Assembly: GCA_029582165.1 (NCBI GenBank)
Contig: CM055887.1
Coordinates: 11,211,190-11,275,189 of the forward strand
Source: Portulaca oleracea
Taxonomy: Eukaryota; Streptophyta; Magnoliopsida; Caryophyllales; Portulacaceae
Direction of reading: 5' to 3'
Length of the DNA stretch: 64,000 bases
Part shown: in pieces, positions 34,460 through 45,751 of the stretch
Layout of the letters: each line of letters begins with the position of its first letter
How positions within the stretch are numbered: the stretch's first letter is position 1
Notes under the pieces: model-generated
What the model was told of the DNA's origin: nothing
The model's input: only the letters and a program-made list of their open reading frames with translations
Database searches by the model: none
Translations under genes and position numbers: made by a program

Positions 34460-34575
34460 CCTACTCCATATTAGAGTATTATAAAACAAAGATGAAACTA
34501 AATCATAACTCAGCAGGCTCAAAATAACGACTTTAGCTTCTGATTCCAATGAAGGCTCAAAATAATGAAAATTAC

Positions 34576-34720
34576 CGTTCCAACGAGCTTGCTCAGCATG
34601 TCGCTTCTGCCGATAAGTCAGACAAGGCTGACCATCAGGTTCTGCACTGCCGATGTCCCTGTTGTTGTTGCCTTGCACTTGCTGCTGTCCATTAACATCA
34701 TGATCTCCATCTTGGACCAT
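34576..34720 (-). CDS. possible first exon of the second CACTA gene
   Basis: From the ATG at 34720 the frame reads MVQDGDHDVNGQQQVQGNNN and continues to CLTYRQKRHAEQARWN, then meets a good splice donor (G|GTAATTTT). It is only about 110 bp downstream of the tnp2 stop and just upstream of the Athila insertion. I infer that it is the start of the Ptta/En/Spm-type gene whose remaining exons lie at 20325-22010, with the Athila element in the first intron. It could instead be an unrelated short frame. Confidence 0.35.
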
Positions 34721-34832
34721 ATTTCTGCATCACAATAGAACATTATAAATATCAAGTATTTGAAACAAAGATTTATGAGCAAGTGGCAACACAATAAACT
34801 TGATTGTCGTATGTATGTATTTCTTACCATAC

Positions 34833-37800
34833 CTATTCATGTCCAGTGTTATTGTCACAGTTTGTGTCACTGTCACTACCTGAGTTGTATTCTTCTAAGG
34901 CCCTATCAAGAGACTCTAAATCTGACTCTCTATCTAAGAACTCATCCTCCTCATCTTCACTCTCATCCTCATCATCCTCATCATCACTATAATTATCTTG
35001 GATGATATTAGTATCCACTAACTCCACATCTATCAAGTCTGGTTCGACATCATCTCTAGGTAGAATATCATCTTCATCACCCTCCTGAATCTCTACAGGA
35101 CTAGGGATAACCCCCACATCTTCCCATAATGATTCATTTAAATTATCAATCTCATCGATATTAGGGAAGTCAAAATAGTTGCGTGGATTAGTCTTTATAA
35201 CCAATCTCCATTGGGGTTCATTATGGGTTCGTGTATAGAAAACTTGTCGACACTGAGAAGCCAATGCAAATGGTTCATTTGTTTGTAGCCTTCGGGTGAC
35301 ATTAACAAGTATGGCTCCAAACTTATCCACTTTTATCCCTTGACCTCCTGTGTATACATCAAACCATTTGCACTTGAACAACACAACTTTAGGACTTGTA
35401 CGATTCTTAAGGGCATCATATTCTAATATAACTACCTCCTCTAGTACTCCAAAAAAGTCATTTTCACCATTATTAGTTTCACCTTCAACTACGACACCAC
35501 TATTTTGGTTTTTCTGAATCGTTAACGTTTTTTTTGTATGGAACCTAAACCCATTAACCACATATCCTGCATAACTAGTAACCCCTTTCATTAGACCTCT
35601 TGCCAAACATAACATTTCCTCTGTGACTCTCTCATCGCCTTCATTCCAAAGCTTCTTAACTTATTAATTCAAAAAATAGTTAAAATATAACTATGCAAGT
35701 TGACTTAAATAAATTGCCTATGTAAGTATAGATAATCTTACTCTACTCTCAAACCATTTGGTGAATTGATTCTGTTGTCTCTCCATGCCACTTTCATATT
35801 CACTAATAAGGCCAACATCCAAAATTAGCTTATGCACATTAATTTATTTATTTCAAATGCAGGTAGTATTGAAAATTTACTCAATAAAAGGTTCCACTTC
35901 GGTACAATTCTTCAAAACATAAAGTCGAGCCAGTTCTCGATCTTCGGTACTCAACCACTTAAAGTTGGGTTTTCCTAGTGGCTTCCCAACTTTAGCAAAG
36001 ATGGAAAGTTGATGGGGTTGGTGGTCATTTACAACTTCATTACAATCTATACAATTGAGTTTTGTCTCCGTCATGGTCTAGTATCTAGAGCAAAAAGTTA
36101 AACATTCATTTTGAATGTATGCTTCTGCAATACATCCCTCGGGACGACCTTGATTGCGAATGTCTGCCCTAAAGGCACCCATTTTCCTAATTAAAGATTT
36201 GACATCAAATCAATCAATAACAATTCAATTTATTCAATAGACAATATGACATAATTAATAATATGCTTAAAATGTTACCTCTCAAATCGATACATCCACT
36301 GGCATGGCACGGGCCTGACTAACTTGGCTTCCTCGGCCAAATGCACAACTAGGTGCACCATTACATCAAAGAATGTCGGAACTAATATGCGCTCTAGCTT
36401 ACAAAGAGTGATTACTATGTTTTTCTCCATTTGCTCCAAGCCCTCTATAGTTAAGGTTTTAGAACATAGCTGCTTGAAAAAGTTGCTAAGTTCCACAAGA
36501 GGTTCAAGGACTTGGTCATCTAACACTCCACGAAATGCTGGTAATAACAAATCTTGCGTAAATACATGACAATCATGACTTTTCATTCCTGAAACCCTAC
36601 CGTCCTCTACCATGACCCATCTTGAAACATTGGATGAAAATCCATCAGGAACACATAAATTGGACAACAAAGCAGCCACTTTTCTCCTTTCATTTAATGT
36701 CAAGTTGAATGGTGCTTTAAGAATTTGGTACTTGTCTCCTACCAACTTTGCTCTTAACTTATCATGCATATTCATTTGGACAAAGATCTAATCTGGCATT
36801 CAATGAGTTCTTATTCTTACAATGTACATCAAGCACGGTCCCCACTACATTTTCAGTAACATTCTTCTCCACATGCATTACATCCAAAGTATGTCGAATT
36901 AAGAGATGTCACCAATAAGGAAGTTCAAAAAAAATACTCCTTTTCTTCCATTGGTCAATCAAGTACCTTTCACCTCTTTTTCGCTTTCCATCGTCATCTT
37001 TTCCAAACACATTCTCATAATATTTCAACTTTTCCCAAATCTCACACCCATCAAGTGGAAGAGGAGGAGGTCGTCTTTCAGTTTTTTTATTGAAAGATGT
37101 CCTATTAAGCCTCCATTTATGTTCTGGTTCTAAAAAGCGACGATGACCCATGTAACACCATTTACGACCATGACTCAATCGGTCAGAACATGTATCTTTA
37201 TGACAATTAGGACAAGCTAGAAATCCTTTTGTACTCCAACCTGAAAGGTTAGCATAAGCAGGAAAGTCTTGAATAGTCCACATCAATACACCAAACATAT
37301 CAAAATATTCTTTCTTGTAAGCATCATATGTCCTTACCCCATCATTCCACAAAACTTTTAACTCATCTATTAATGGCTCTAGAAATACATCAATATCATT
37401 TCCAGGGGATTTAGGGCCTGGAATCAACAATGACAATATGATGTTTGTGCTACTTATACACATCCAAGGAGGCAAATTATATGGCACAACCATTACAGGC
37501 CATGTACTATATCGACTACTCATATGTGTCCCTGCATTAAAGCCATCAGTAGTCAATGCCAACCTCACATTGCGTGAATCTGCAGCAAAATTAGGATACA
37601 AACTATCTACATGCTTCCATGCCCGGGAATCCGCCGGATGTCTCATTTTCCCATCATCACGTCGTCCTTCTTTATGCCATCTCATATTCTTAGCTAATTC
37701 TGAGGTCATAAACATTCTTTGGAGCCTAGGAATTAATGGAAAATGGCGAAGAACTAACTGTGGCACTCTCCCTACTTTTTCCATGCCCTCATCATAAGTG

Positions 37801-38592
37801 TCAATGTCATTATCATATTTGTCCACCCTCTCTCTCCACCTAGAAACATGGCATTTCGGACACTCATCTAATCCTGCATACTCTTTCCTATATAAAATGC
37901 AATGATTGACACATGCATCAATCTTCCCGTAATCCAATCCCAAAGCTCTTGTACACTTTTTTGCCTCGTAAGAATTTTTAGGAAAGTTTTCATCATAGTT
38001 GAATGCTCTTTGAAGGGCTTTGAGTAACATGGAAAAAGACTTATCACTCCACTTAGAACTAACTTTAATATGAAACAATGTGATAAGGAACTCTAACCTT
38101 GTAAATGTCTTACAACCAGGATACAATTTAGCTTGAGCATCTTGCATAAGATTGTAGAACTCCTTTGGTACCTCATTATTAAAACCTCCACCCTCTCCAT
38201 CACCCATTACATCCTCAACAACCTCTACATTGGTCAAATTTATGGCATCCCATACTAATGAAGTCATATCATCATGTGGCAAGAATGCACCATTAAGATT
38301 TGATTTCTTCAACCTGGTCATCACTATCATCACTAGCAATATTCTCACTTTCCCCATGATGAATCCATGGATTATAATTCCTTAAGATACCCCGAGTTAT
38401 TAAGTGTTCATGCATTGTGCTACGATTTAGAAATAAACATAAATTACAATTCAAGCGTGGACACCTCAACTCTGTTCCCTCATCCTTACCACCAAAGGCT
38501 AATTCTAGAAACTCATTCACACCGGCTACATATTCAGGTTTCCTTCTATCTGATATTCCCCTATGATTCATCCAACTTCGATCTTTATCCAT
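34833..38592 (-). pseudogene. tnp2: CACTA tnp2-type transposase, nearly full length, disrupted
   Basis: Minus-strand domains appear in the family order. 38592-38293: Transpos_assoc (MDKDRSWMNHRG..., CPRLNCNLC, WIHHGE). 38357-36909: Tnp2 core (KLYPGCKTFTRLEFLI, LYRKEYAGLDECPKCHVSRW, FLACPNCHKDTCSDRL, LPYW). 36775-36275: DUF4218 (CVPDGFSSNVSRWVMV, SHDCHVFTQDLLLP, FFDVMVHLVVHLAEEA, CQWMYRFER). About 36190-35877: RADIRNQGRPEGCIAEAYI and LSIFAKVGKPLG. 35820-34833: DUF4216 (FRFHTKKTLTIQKNQNSGV, LFKCKWFDVYTGGQG) with an acidic tail. Lesions: a frame change near 38300-38350, an in-frame TGA at 36909-36911 just after LPYW, a shift near 36780 and an in-frame TAG at 36078-36080. It once catalysed excision and insertion of the element. 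This copy cannot make the complete protein. Confidence 0.85.
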
Positions 38593-39821
38593 CTGTTCAA
38601 CAACTGTAAAAACAAATTATAGCTAACTATTATTTTACTAGTAGCATAATATGATCTAAGAATAGGTGATCCGTAGCCATTCATACAAATTACTAGTAGC
38701 ATAATATCATACACATTAAGAATCATCATTTAAACAATTAGCAGGCTACTAATAACTTTATTCTAAAAACGATCAAATTGGACATATCATGATACCGTAT
38801 CCAAGTTAATTACAACAACAAAAAGAAGGGGAAATGTGAAAGATTTTTACCGTGAAATGGTCAAGGAACTTTGCAGCAAATTGTGAACAGCTCTTACTTG
38901 TCTGATCTTTCTAGTTCTAAATATTGCATATAGAGAGGGAAAAAGGCAGTAAATCACACCATTGAAAATTAATTTAAACATGCAACTACAAGATACAAAT
39001 GACAACTTTAGCTTCAAGAAATACATGCCACTCACAATGTTTTATCATTTTCATAAGAATGCCAAAATAATTTGGAATATGGTTACTTCTATTTTTTTGC
39101 TAATAATTTACTGTACTGGACAGTATGCACTGATTCAAACTTGATACTTTAGAATGTATGACAAATTTAATAATCGAGCAACATTTTAAATACTTTAGAA
39201 GGAGTGCTATTAATCACAAGTTTCTAATACATTGTACTGGCTATATATTATTTTTTAATATATGGTAAAAATTGAAAAAGTTTAGCTTAAACGACAACAT
39301 GGATTTCCTCATGTATTACCCCGTGGCATGAAACTAAGCATAAACTTATAACAAGAACTAGACCTCGGTGAAAATGTCTATCACGATGGGAAAAAAATAT
39401 TAAAAGTTTGTCTGGTTATTTGGTCTACTATGTTTTTTAACATGTGATGAAGATGTAAAGGAACTTCTAAGAAATACTAATTCACTGTCATCGTCTTTGA
39501 TTCTGTCGCAGAAAGAGTTGTTTGCCTCTTTTTTTTATTGTTAATGACCAAAAATCGATTTTAATTAGCACAGCAAAATCAAAGTGCCATAGGAACACCA
39601 GTACAAAGCATCCAAAAGCAAAAAACAGGGGACAAAAATTTCCCTTGTGCTACCTCTCACCTAGACTAGTATACATCAAAAACAGCAAAAAGCAACAACT
39701 CACAAAGCTACTGCATACCCTCCCTAAGTAAAACAATACAATGTAGCTATATAAATCTTTAAAGCAAAGCTGCTCACCAAGACATCACATGCTTATGAAA
39801 ACAAGGAAAGAGCAAATATTT
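38593..39821. other. CACTA 5' noncoding region, inner part
   Basis: AT-rich sequence upstream of the minus-strand transposase. A short direct repeat (ACTAGTAGCATAATAT) occurs at about 38638 and 38692. No frame was recognised. It probably contains 5' untranslated exon, intron and promoter sequence. Confidence 0.4.
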
Positions 39822-40180
39822 CAAAAACTTACTTAGAGGTACCCTAGCTTTTGAAGAAACAATTTTTTGGTACCCTAACTTTTCAAAACTAATTCTGGGG
39901 TACCCTTACTTTTAGAATTAGAAATTACTAGGTGAATTTCTGGCGTAACTCCGATTGATTCAAATCATTTTCGTCCACAAAAACAAAGGACATTTTCGTC
40001 CACAAAAACACTTAATCAATTTTTCGCCTAAAACTCACCGGTGAATTCAAATCATTGGCCGGAAATTCACCTAATTATTTCTAATTCTAAAAGCTAGGGT
40101 ACCTCAAAATTAGTTTTTAAAAGTTGGGGTACCAGAAAAACATTTCACCAAAAGTTAGGGTACCCCTTAGTAATTTTTTG
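39822..40180. mobile_element. MULE-type MITE with 9-bp target duplication, nested in the CACTA element
   Basis: 359 bp with inverted repeats starting CAAAAACTTACTTAGAGG on the left and CAAAAAATTACTAAGGGG on the right complement, both continuing GTACCCTA, then further GGTACCC blocks. CAAATATTT is duplicated exactly at 39813-39821 and 40181-40189. The 9-bp duplication and long TIR assign it to the Mutator superfamily. It differs in sequence from the 7656 and 17036 copies. Confidence 0.9.
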
Positions 40181-41930
40181 CAAATATTTGCATATCTTGA
40201 CCAAGTCCAGCAAAGGACACCAAATAAACATAATAAAAAAATGAAATGAATAAAGTGACAAGTAAAGGAGCATGGCTAAATGGCAGTAGCATCACCATGA
40301 ACTACTGTAGGTAATCCTATTTTATGCCTAAATCCAGTATGCAAACTTTTAATGTTGAATAAAAAATGAATTTAAAGATGGAGCATTACACTAATAACAC
40401 GATAAAGTGCTAAATCAAGCAAAATTAACGGCTGACTATAACAGAAATAGAAGACAAGAAACAACAGAGAGTAAACATAACAATATACAATCAAGCTAAC
40501 GAAGTTTTTTTTTTTTTTTTTTTTTTTTTGTAAAGAGTTGATGTTCTATTCCTTTCTAATGTGTGATATTTATACCCTTTGCTAAGAATCAGAACTATAC
40601 TTGTAATTATGCAAATCACACACCTAGAACATTGCCTAAACAATATTCACAGTTCCTTCCATAGTATCCAGAAAAGATATGTTATCCAAACTCAAAAAAG
40701 TTGTGATTCACATAAAAGCATTAGTGTCATTAACTTATTCATAGGTCAAAATGACACAAAAAAAAAAATCTTAATGTAGCTGTGAAGATTCTTCATCAAT
40801 TCACCAACTCAAACAAAAGAAAAAAAAAAAAGCAAACTTGATGGAATGTCAGGGATAATGGAGGATAACCTTGATTAGAAAAATGCATAACTCAATTTAA
40901 ATTGCAAAAACACAGTTTGACCAAACATGACTACCCACAAAATTGTCTCTCCATTTTTTGCAAAAGGGCAGTGTGAAAGATACAAACCCAGAATTTATTA
41001 TTTCAACAATAAAAACATACAAGCTAAGCGAATTTGAGAGTAAAATAAGTGCAGGAATTTTAGATCACAGTTAGCGCAAATGAGAGACGCCCAGATGAAA
41101 TGAAGTAGAGAAAAGGTAGATGAACATAATTACCAGACAAATTCTGGAGCAAAAAGATTGAACAGTGACTTTCTGAGAATCCAAGGAACAATAAGGAACC
41201 AATGAATTCGTAACAAACAATACCCTAACAATCCACATTAACAATCAGAAATCCAACATGCCCACATCAGAAAAGGTAAATGTACATAATTATAAATTAC
41301 AGCAACTCAAACATTGTCTATTAAAATCCAACATACCCAGAAGCATTCAACCCAAATTTGCATGCCCTAATTCATTGAAAATGAAACCAAAAGCACACAT
41401 CATAATAATAAAACATTACACAAATGAAAATCGCTTGCCCTAATTCATTAAAACGAACCTTAAAGCTTCTCGCCTAAAGTTACGAGAATGACGACCGCAA
41501 CACCAAACTTAGATGAGATGAAGAAAGAGACGAGCAGTCGTCGGAAAGGGAAACAGACTGCTACAAAGATGTCACCGCTGTTGCTGGAAATTACGAGCAG
41601 TGGTCGGAAATTACAAGCCCTAATTCATTGTAACTACGAGTTGTGGTTGTTAGAGAGGGAGCTTGAAGAGTGAGATTACAAGTCAGAAGGAGAAAGGTTC
41701 AGTTTGAAGAGTGAGGGTTTTAGCTATTAGGTTTATTTTGATTGTCCTCATTTTTTGGCGGCCAGCTGTAAAAAAAGTGGGAAAATTTTCCCTCTCTATA
41801 TTTCACTAAAATTGAAAAGCCCGCTTCCTTGGTGAAATATTTCGCGAAATTGGATCAACACTCATTTTTCCCTCCCTTAATATTTTACTACTTCTGAAAC
41901 GTGGCTCCTCTTGTCATTTTAAGCTTCAGA
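40181..41930. other. CACTA 5' noncoding region, outer part
   Basis: AT-rich, with a 24-base T run (40506-40529) and several A runs. A 61-codon plus-strand frame at 41488 has no recognisable domain. No other feature was seen. Confidence 0.4.
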
Positions 41931-42117
41931 GCGACAAAATAACAGAATCGAGGTTCTTTTTACGTTGAATGTGACATTTTAATATTCTGCCGCCCAAAAT
42001 GTACAATTGTACGACAATTTTTTTTTTGCCGCCTATAACACCGAGAATTAACGGCAATATTTATATTGTCGCCCAAATGAAAAAATATCGTGGCCCAATA
42101 GTACTTTTCTTGTAGTG
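41931..42117. repeat. CACTA 5' terminal and subterminal repeat region
   Basis: Copies of GCCGCCCAAAA, TTGCCGCC and TTGTCGCCCAAA, matching the motif cluster at 18650-18770, precede the terminal GTACTTTTCTTGTAGTG. Confidence 0.75.
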
Positions 42118-43160
42118 ATTCACAAGAAAGAAACCCTAGGGCTAACTTCATCTTCAACCTAAGTTTAGGGTCAAGCTCTTCTTAACCACTTGCATGTCAA
42201 ACCAAGATACAATAGAAGAGATCAACGAGGTTCTCACGAAACACTCAAGGGGTAAGCTAAAAGCTTAATCGTATTCATATTTCAAAAGGGATTGCCTTTG
42301 AAAGACTACAAGCCTAGCTATTTATACTAAGATACTTCTAAATCCCCTAGGGATTCTAACTTGGCGTGCAAGCCAAGGAATCCTAGTTATTGGCGCCATC
42401 TACTCCAACCTCCTCTTGGATTAGGACTCCTTATCCAAAGGGGAGTTGGTTACAACAACCTTATCCTAATTGAAATTGACTTTTCTAATCCAATATGGAT
42501 TAGTTACAAGATAGCCAACCTTATCTAGGATAATAATAATCAAAATTGGCACCTAAACTACTATACCACACATGACACACACACACACACACACACACAA
42601 ACCTTCTAGAACATTCTAGACTTCTACTAGACTCCAATGACTTGATGCACAAGTTTATAACTTACTTGGCATCTTACATGACTCTAAAACTATAAAGATA
42701 TTATAAATCACACCAAAAACAATTAAAAGCTAATAGAAATAAAGTTACATCCAAAAGATCAAGAAATGTGAAATTCAAAACTTGGAATCGTGAATTGATC
42801 TAGGACGTGTGATGGCATGACATTGGGTCCACTCTAGGATGTTTGGACATCCTCTTGGAACAAGAAACACACCATGTGAACTGGCGTTTGGACTTCTACT
42901 TTATATCTTCCTTCTTTGGCCCCATTGAACTCCGTATAATCGAATTGAATCTTCCTTGCTGGGCCTGGTTTGACTGAAGTCTTTTGATGAAGGACCCTAT
43001 CTTTATACTTGTACTTTAATTGGGCCTTCTTGATTGGACTTAGGGGAATAGGCGTGGGCTGATTTCCATCACATTGGTTATTTAATGTTGCTTGTTGGCA
43101 TGTTGATTATGATGGCGTAGTTAGTGGTAGGGTCTTGCTTAGTTGTTGTTTTGCTAATAC
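42118..43160 (-). mobile_element. LTR-like segment right of the CACTA element, unresolved
   Basis: On the minus strand this has the look of an LTR: GAGGGTGTATTAGC near its start at about 43157, a TATAAATAG box at about 42330 and downstream CCTAGGGTTTC. It continues across the CACTA insertion into 18104-18618, whose far end reads CATCACA. A (CA)n tract is at 42577-42598. No coding frame was found. A perfect inverted repeat, CCAATGCTACATTGG, lies just outside at 43166-43180. Confidence 0.4.
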
Positions 43161-43179
43161 ACCCTCACTACCCCAATGC

Positions 43180-43840
43180 TACATTGGTGTCCCTCTATAC
43201 CGGTTGTGGTGTTCCCAAAATCCCATCTTACCTCCTCCACTGGAGCCACCATCATCCTTAGCCAACACAACAAACAAACCCGGGGCGTGAAGTGAGTTGA
43301 GAAACCTCCTCCTCAAGAGTGAAACACGAGGAGAGAGTACTCCTAGTGAGGACAAGCAACCTCTTGCTTTGTCCTTATTTTGCTGCAAACCTAATGAGGA
43401 TGAGTGTTCCCAAACTCTACTAAAAGTTCCTACTACCCTTCCATGTCCCACACCCCCTCAAAACAAGCCTCCCACTAAGCTTTACTTTATGGATGATGGT
43501 TATGATGTTGGGTTTGCTTGTTTGACCCCTTGCGAAGATGCTTTCAAAGTTGAGGAGGTCAGGATTTCTTTGTTACACTTCCCCAGCCCCGGATTCTCGA
43601 CGATGACTACATTGAGGACTTCAATCACCTCATGAGAGCTAGGGTTGAGAAGAAGAGGTACTTCAAAGATCAACGCACTGCCTTCTTTAAAAATTTCTAC
43701 ACCTTTAAGAAGTGTGGAGTAACGAGCATAGTCATTTTGGAGCTTATGGGGCGACTCTACAATGGGCTACCAATGCACGAGAAGTTTAATGAAATCTACC
43801 CCCAAGAGTTGAGGACAACTCTTCTCCAATAAGGGGAGTC
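43180..43840 (+). pseudogene. 3' interior of host LTR element with broken frames and polypurine tract
   Basis: Three short frames can be followed: GVPLYTGCGVPKIPSYLLHW at the left, 43297-43632 (LLKSETRGESTPSEDKQPLA... FMDDGYDVGFACLTPCED), and 43632-43829 (RVEKKRYFKDQRTAFFKNF... ELRTTLLQ). They are out of register with each other. The 3' spacer of the element at 51258-55675 has the same layout and ends with a similar (P)QELRT-like / PPRVEDT segment before the polypurine tract. No RT or integrase motif is visible. AAGGGGAGTC at 43831 is the polypurine tract. Confidence 0.5.
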
Positions 43841-44856
43841 TGATCCATAATTCGTAAGGGTCCCTCACATCCGAGATAATAACAACGGAGAGGTCGGGAT
43901 CATTTTTCCCCAAACCGAGTTCGATCTCTTTTTGGGTCTCAAATCGCCCGTTTAGGAAGCTAGGAAGAAGCTAAGATGGGGTCAAGGCCATGTTGGAGGA
44001 GAAAGTTGAAGAAATTCAAGTTTGGGCAAAATTCGGCATGGGAAAAATATATACCTTCATTCCTTTGATCAAAATCCTTCAATACAACTTTGATGACCAT
44101 GAAATTTGGCGAGCTTATAGTATACACCGAGAGCTTTCCGTCGATATAATAACCAAATTGGAGTTAAAACGAAGAAGTTATGCGCGATGAGTTAGCACAC
44201 GTCGGCAGGCTCCTGTAGGCGCAGCCATGAGCCTCATGGGCGCTAGCTGCGCCTGGATGACGCCAGTCGCGCCTGTCCTTGTCTTCTCGTCCCAGCCTTT
44301 TGGGTTAGACGCTGGCTGTGCCTCAGGTGGCGCCAACCGCGCCTAACCCTGACAACACTTTTTTTTCCTCATTTTTTTCAGTCATGTCTTTCTTCCCTCC
44401 CCATATATATTGTATTTGCTTTCTTTGGAAAACTTGGACATTTGGAAGGAATATTGTAAACGCTTTGAAGGTGAATTCTTCTTGGGTATTCGAAAAACCT
44501 CTCCCAAAATCTTCATTCTTTCTTTATCCATTTTAATGGTGGTGCTAGTGGAGTGTTCTCTTTAGAGGTTGTGTGGTGTTTTTCTTTATCATAATCTTGG
44601 TGAGTTCTTTTGGGTCTCTCTTTAGGTGTTGGTTGTTGTCCTTTATATATCCAAGGAAGGTCCTAGTTCAAGGTGGTGAGATTCTTTATCCTTGTTCATA
44701 TCTTGTTGTTGATTTTGTTGTTGTTCTTTTTATTTATGCTTAAAACCAGAGTAATAGTTCAATATTATGAGTACTAAGTTGGAGTTTTCTTAAACCCTAG
44801 GTTTATTATTGGTTCTTGGATGTTTAATCTATCTTTTCTAGTCAATTCACGGATCA
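43841..44856 (+). repeat. 3' LTR of host element
   Basis: It begins TGATCCATAATTCG and ends CACGGATCA. It is about 125 bp longer than the 5' LTR, mainly through a GC-rich block at 44185-44335 full of GCGCC/GGCGC motifs, which in the 5' LTR is reduced to about 40 bp (9388-9426). Confidence 0.85.
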
Positions 44857-44861
44857 AAGTT

Positions 44862-45683
44862 TTTGAAATTTCGGTTTAGAAGTTCCTTAACTAAAAATTA
44901 TTGGGATTTTTGGTTCATTTCAAGTATATGAAATATTATGAAATCATAAATATGATCATATATAAGGTGTTAGAAGAGGTTCATGGGGCTCAAATACCCT
45001 AAATAAGCTGAAGTGGTGAACACAAACAATGTTGAATACGACACTAGCTATGTTGAGAGACAAAAAAAAAACAATTATTTCTAATTTTGGGTCAACACAT
45101 GTCATGTTGCACTCAACACGGACCTTGTTGAGATTCAGAATACCTAGAAAGCATTCTGAGGAGCAATGCAACCGTGTGACCAATATTGCGTCTTGTGTTG
45201 CTATCAACGCGGTTCTTGCTGATGGCACACAATCTGTGTTGTCCTTGTTGGTTCGATTTTCTTTGTGGCTATTCAAGATTTGTCATTTAATATCTCTTGT
45301 ATGGATAATCTATGTTATTATTAATTAATTACTTATTTGAAGACCTTGAAGGGATGCACCATTTGGATCTTATTTATGTTGAAAAGGTGATATCCACAAG
45401 GATGATGTCCTCTCATCCATCTATAAAGAGATGTCCACGTCATATATTCTACCACATTCATTCCAACCAACAAAAGCATTTTCTTAGTTTTTTTTTTTTT
45501 AACTACAATAAGCTCTAAGGTTATTTAGAGAATTTGATATTAGGTTTTCTAAGTGCTTTAGGAGGTGTTTTTATCCCAAATACTATATATGGTTAACACA
45601 TAAATCTAAGGAGAGAATGATTGCTTTTAACTCTCACTATTCCTGAAAATTCCTATCCATTTTGTTGCCTTATTTCCAACATT

Positions 45684-45751
<68 letters not shown>

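Larger units (their letters stand above)
18619..42117 (-). mobile_element. CACTA (En/Spm) DNA transposon, 23.5 kb, with nested insertions
   Basis: The left end reads CACTACAAGAAAGAACC and the right end complement reads CACTACAAGAAAAGTACT. In both, CTATTGGGCC follows, giving inverted repeats of about 28 bp with a few mismatches. Three bases flank each end, ATC and ATT, one mismatch from the 3-bp CACTA duplication. Subterminal copies of TCGCCCAAA/GCCGCCCAAAA lie within a few hundred bases of both ends. Genes are on the minus strand in the usual order: tnp2-type transposase first, then the Ptta/En/Spm-family gene. About 11 kb remain after subtracting the Athila insertion (22280-34459) and MITE (39822-40180). 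Confidence 0.9.
9045..44856 (+). mobile_element. host LTR retrotransposon, expanded by nested insertions
   Basis: Direct LTRs lie at 9045-9936 and 43841-44856 with a degenerate tRNA-Met-type primer site after the first and a purine tract (AAGGGGAGTC) before the second. Five bases flank each side: AGGTT (9040-9044) and AAGTT (44857-44861), one mismatch. Removing the nested units leaves only a few kilobases of original interior with scraps of gag-like and spacer frames and no polymerase genes, so it was already non-autonomous or has decayed. Nested inside are units at 10824-13301, 13664-17887 and 18619-42117, plus an unresolved layer. Confidence 0.8.
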
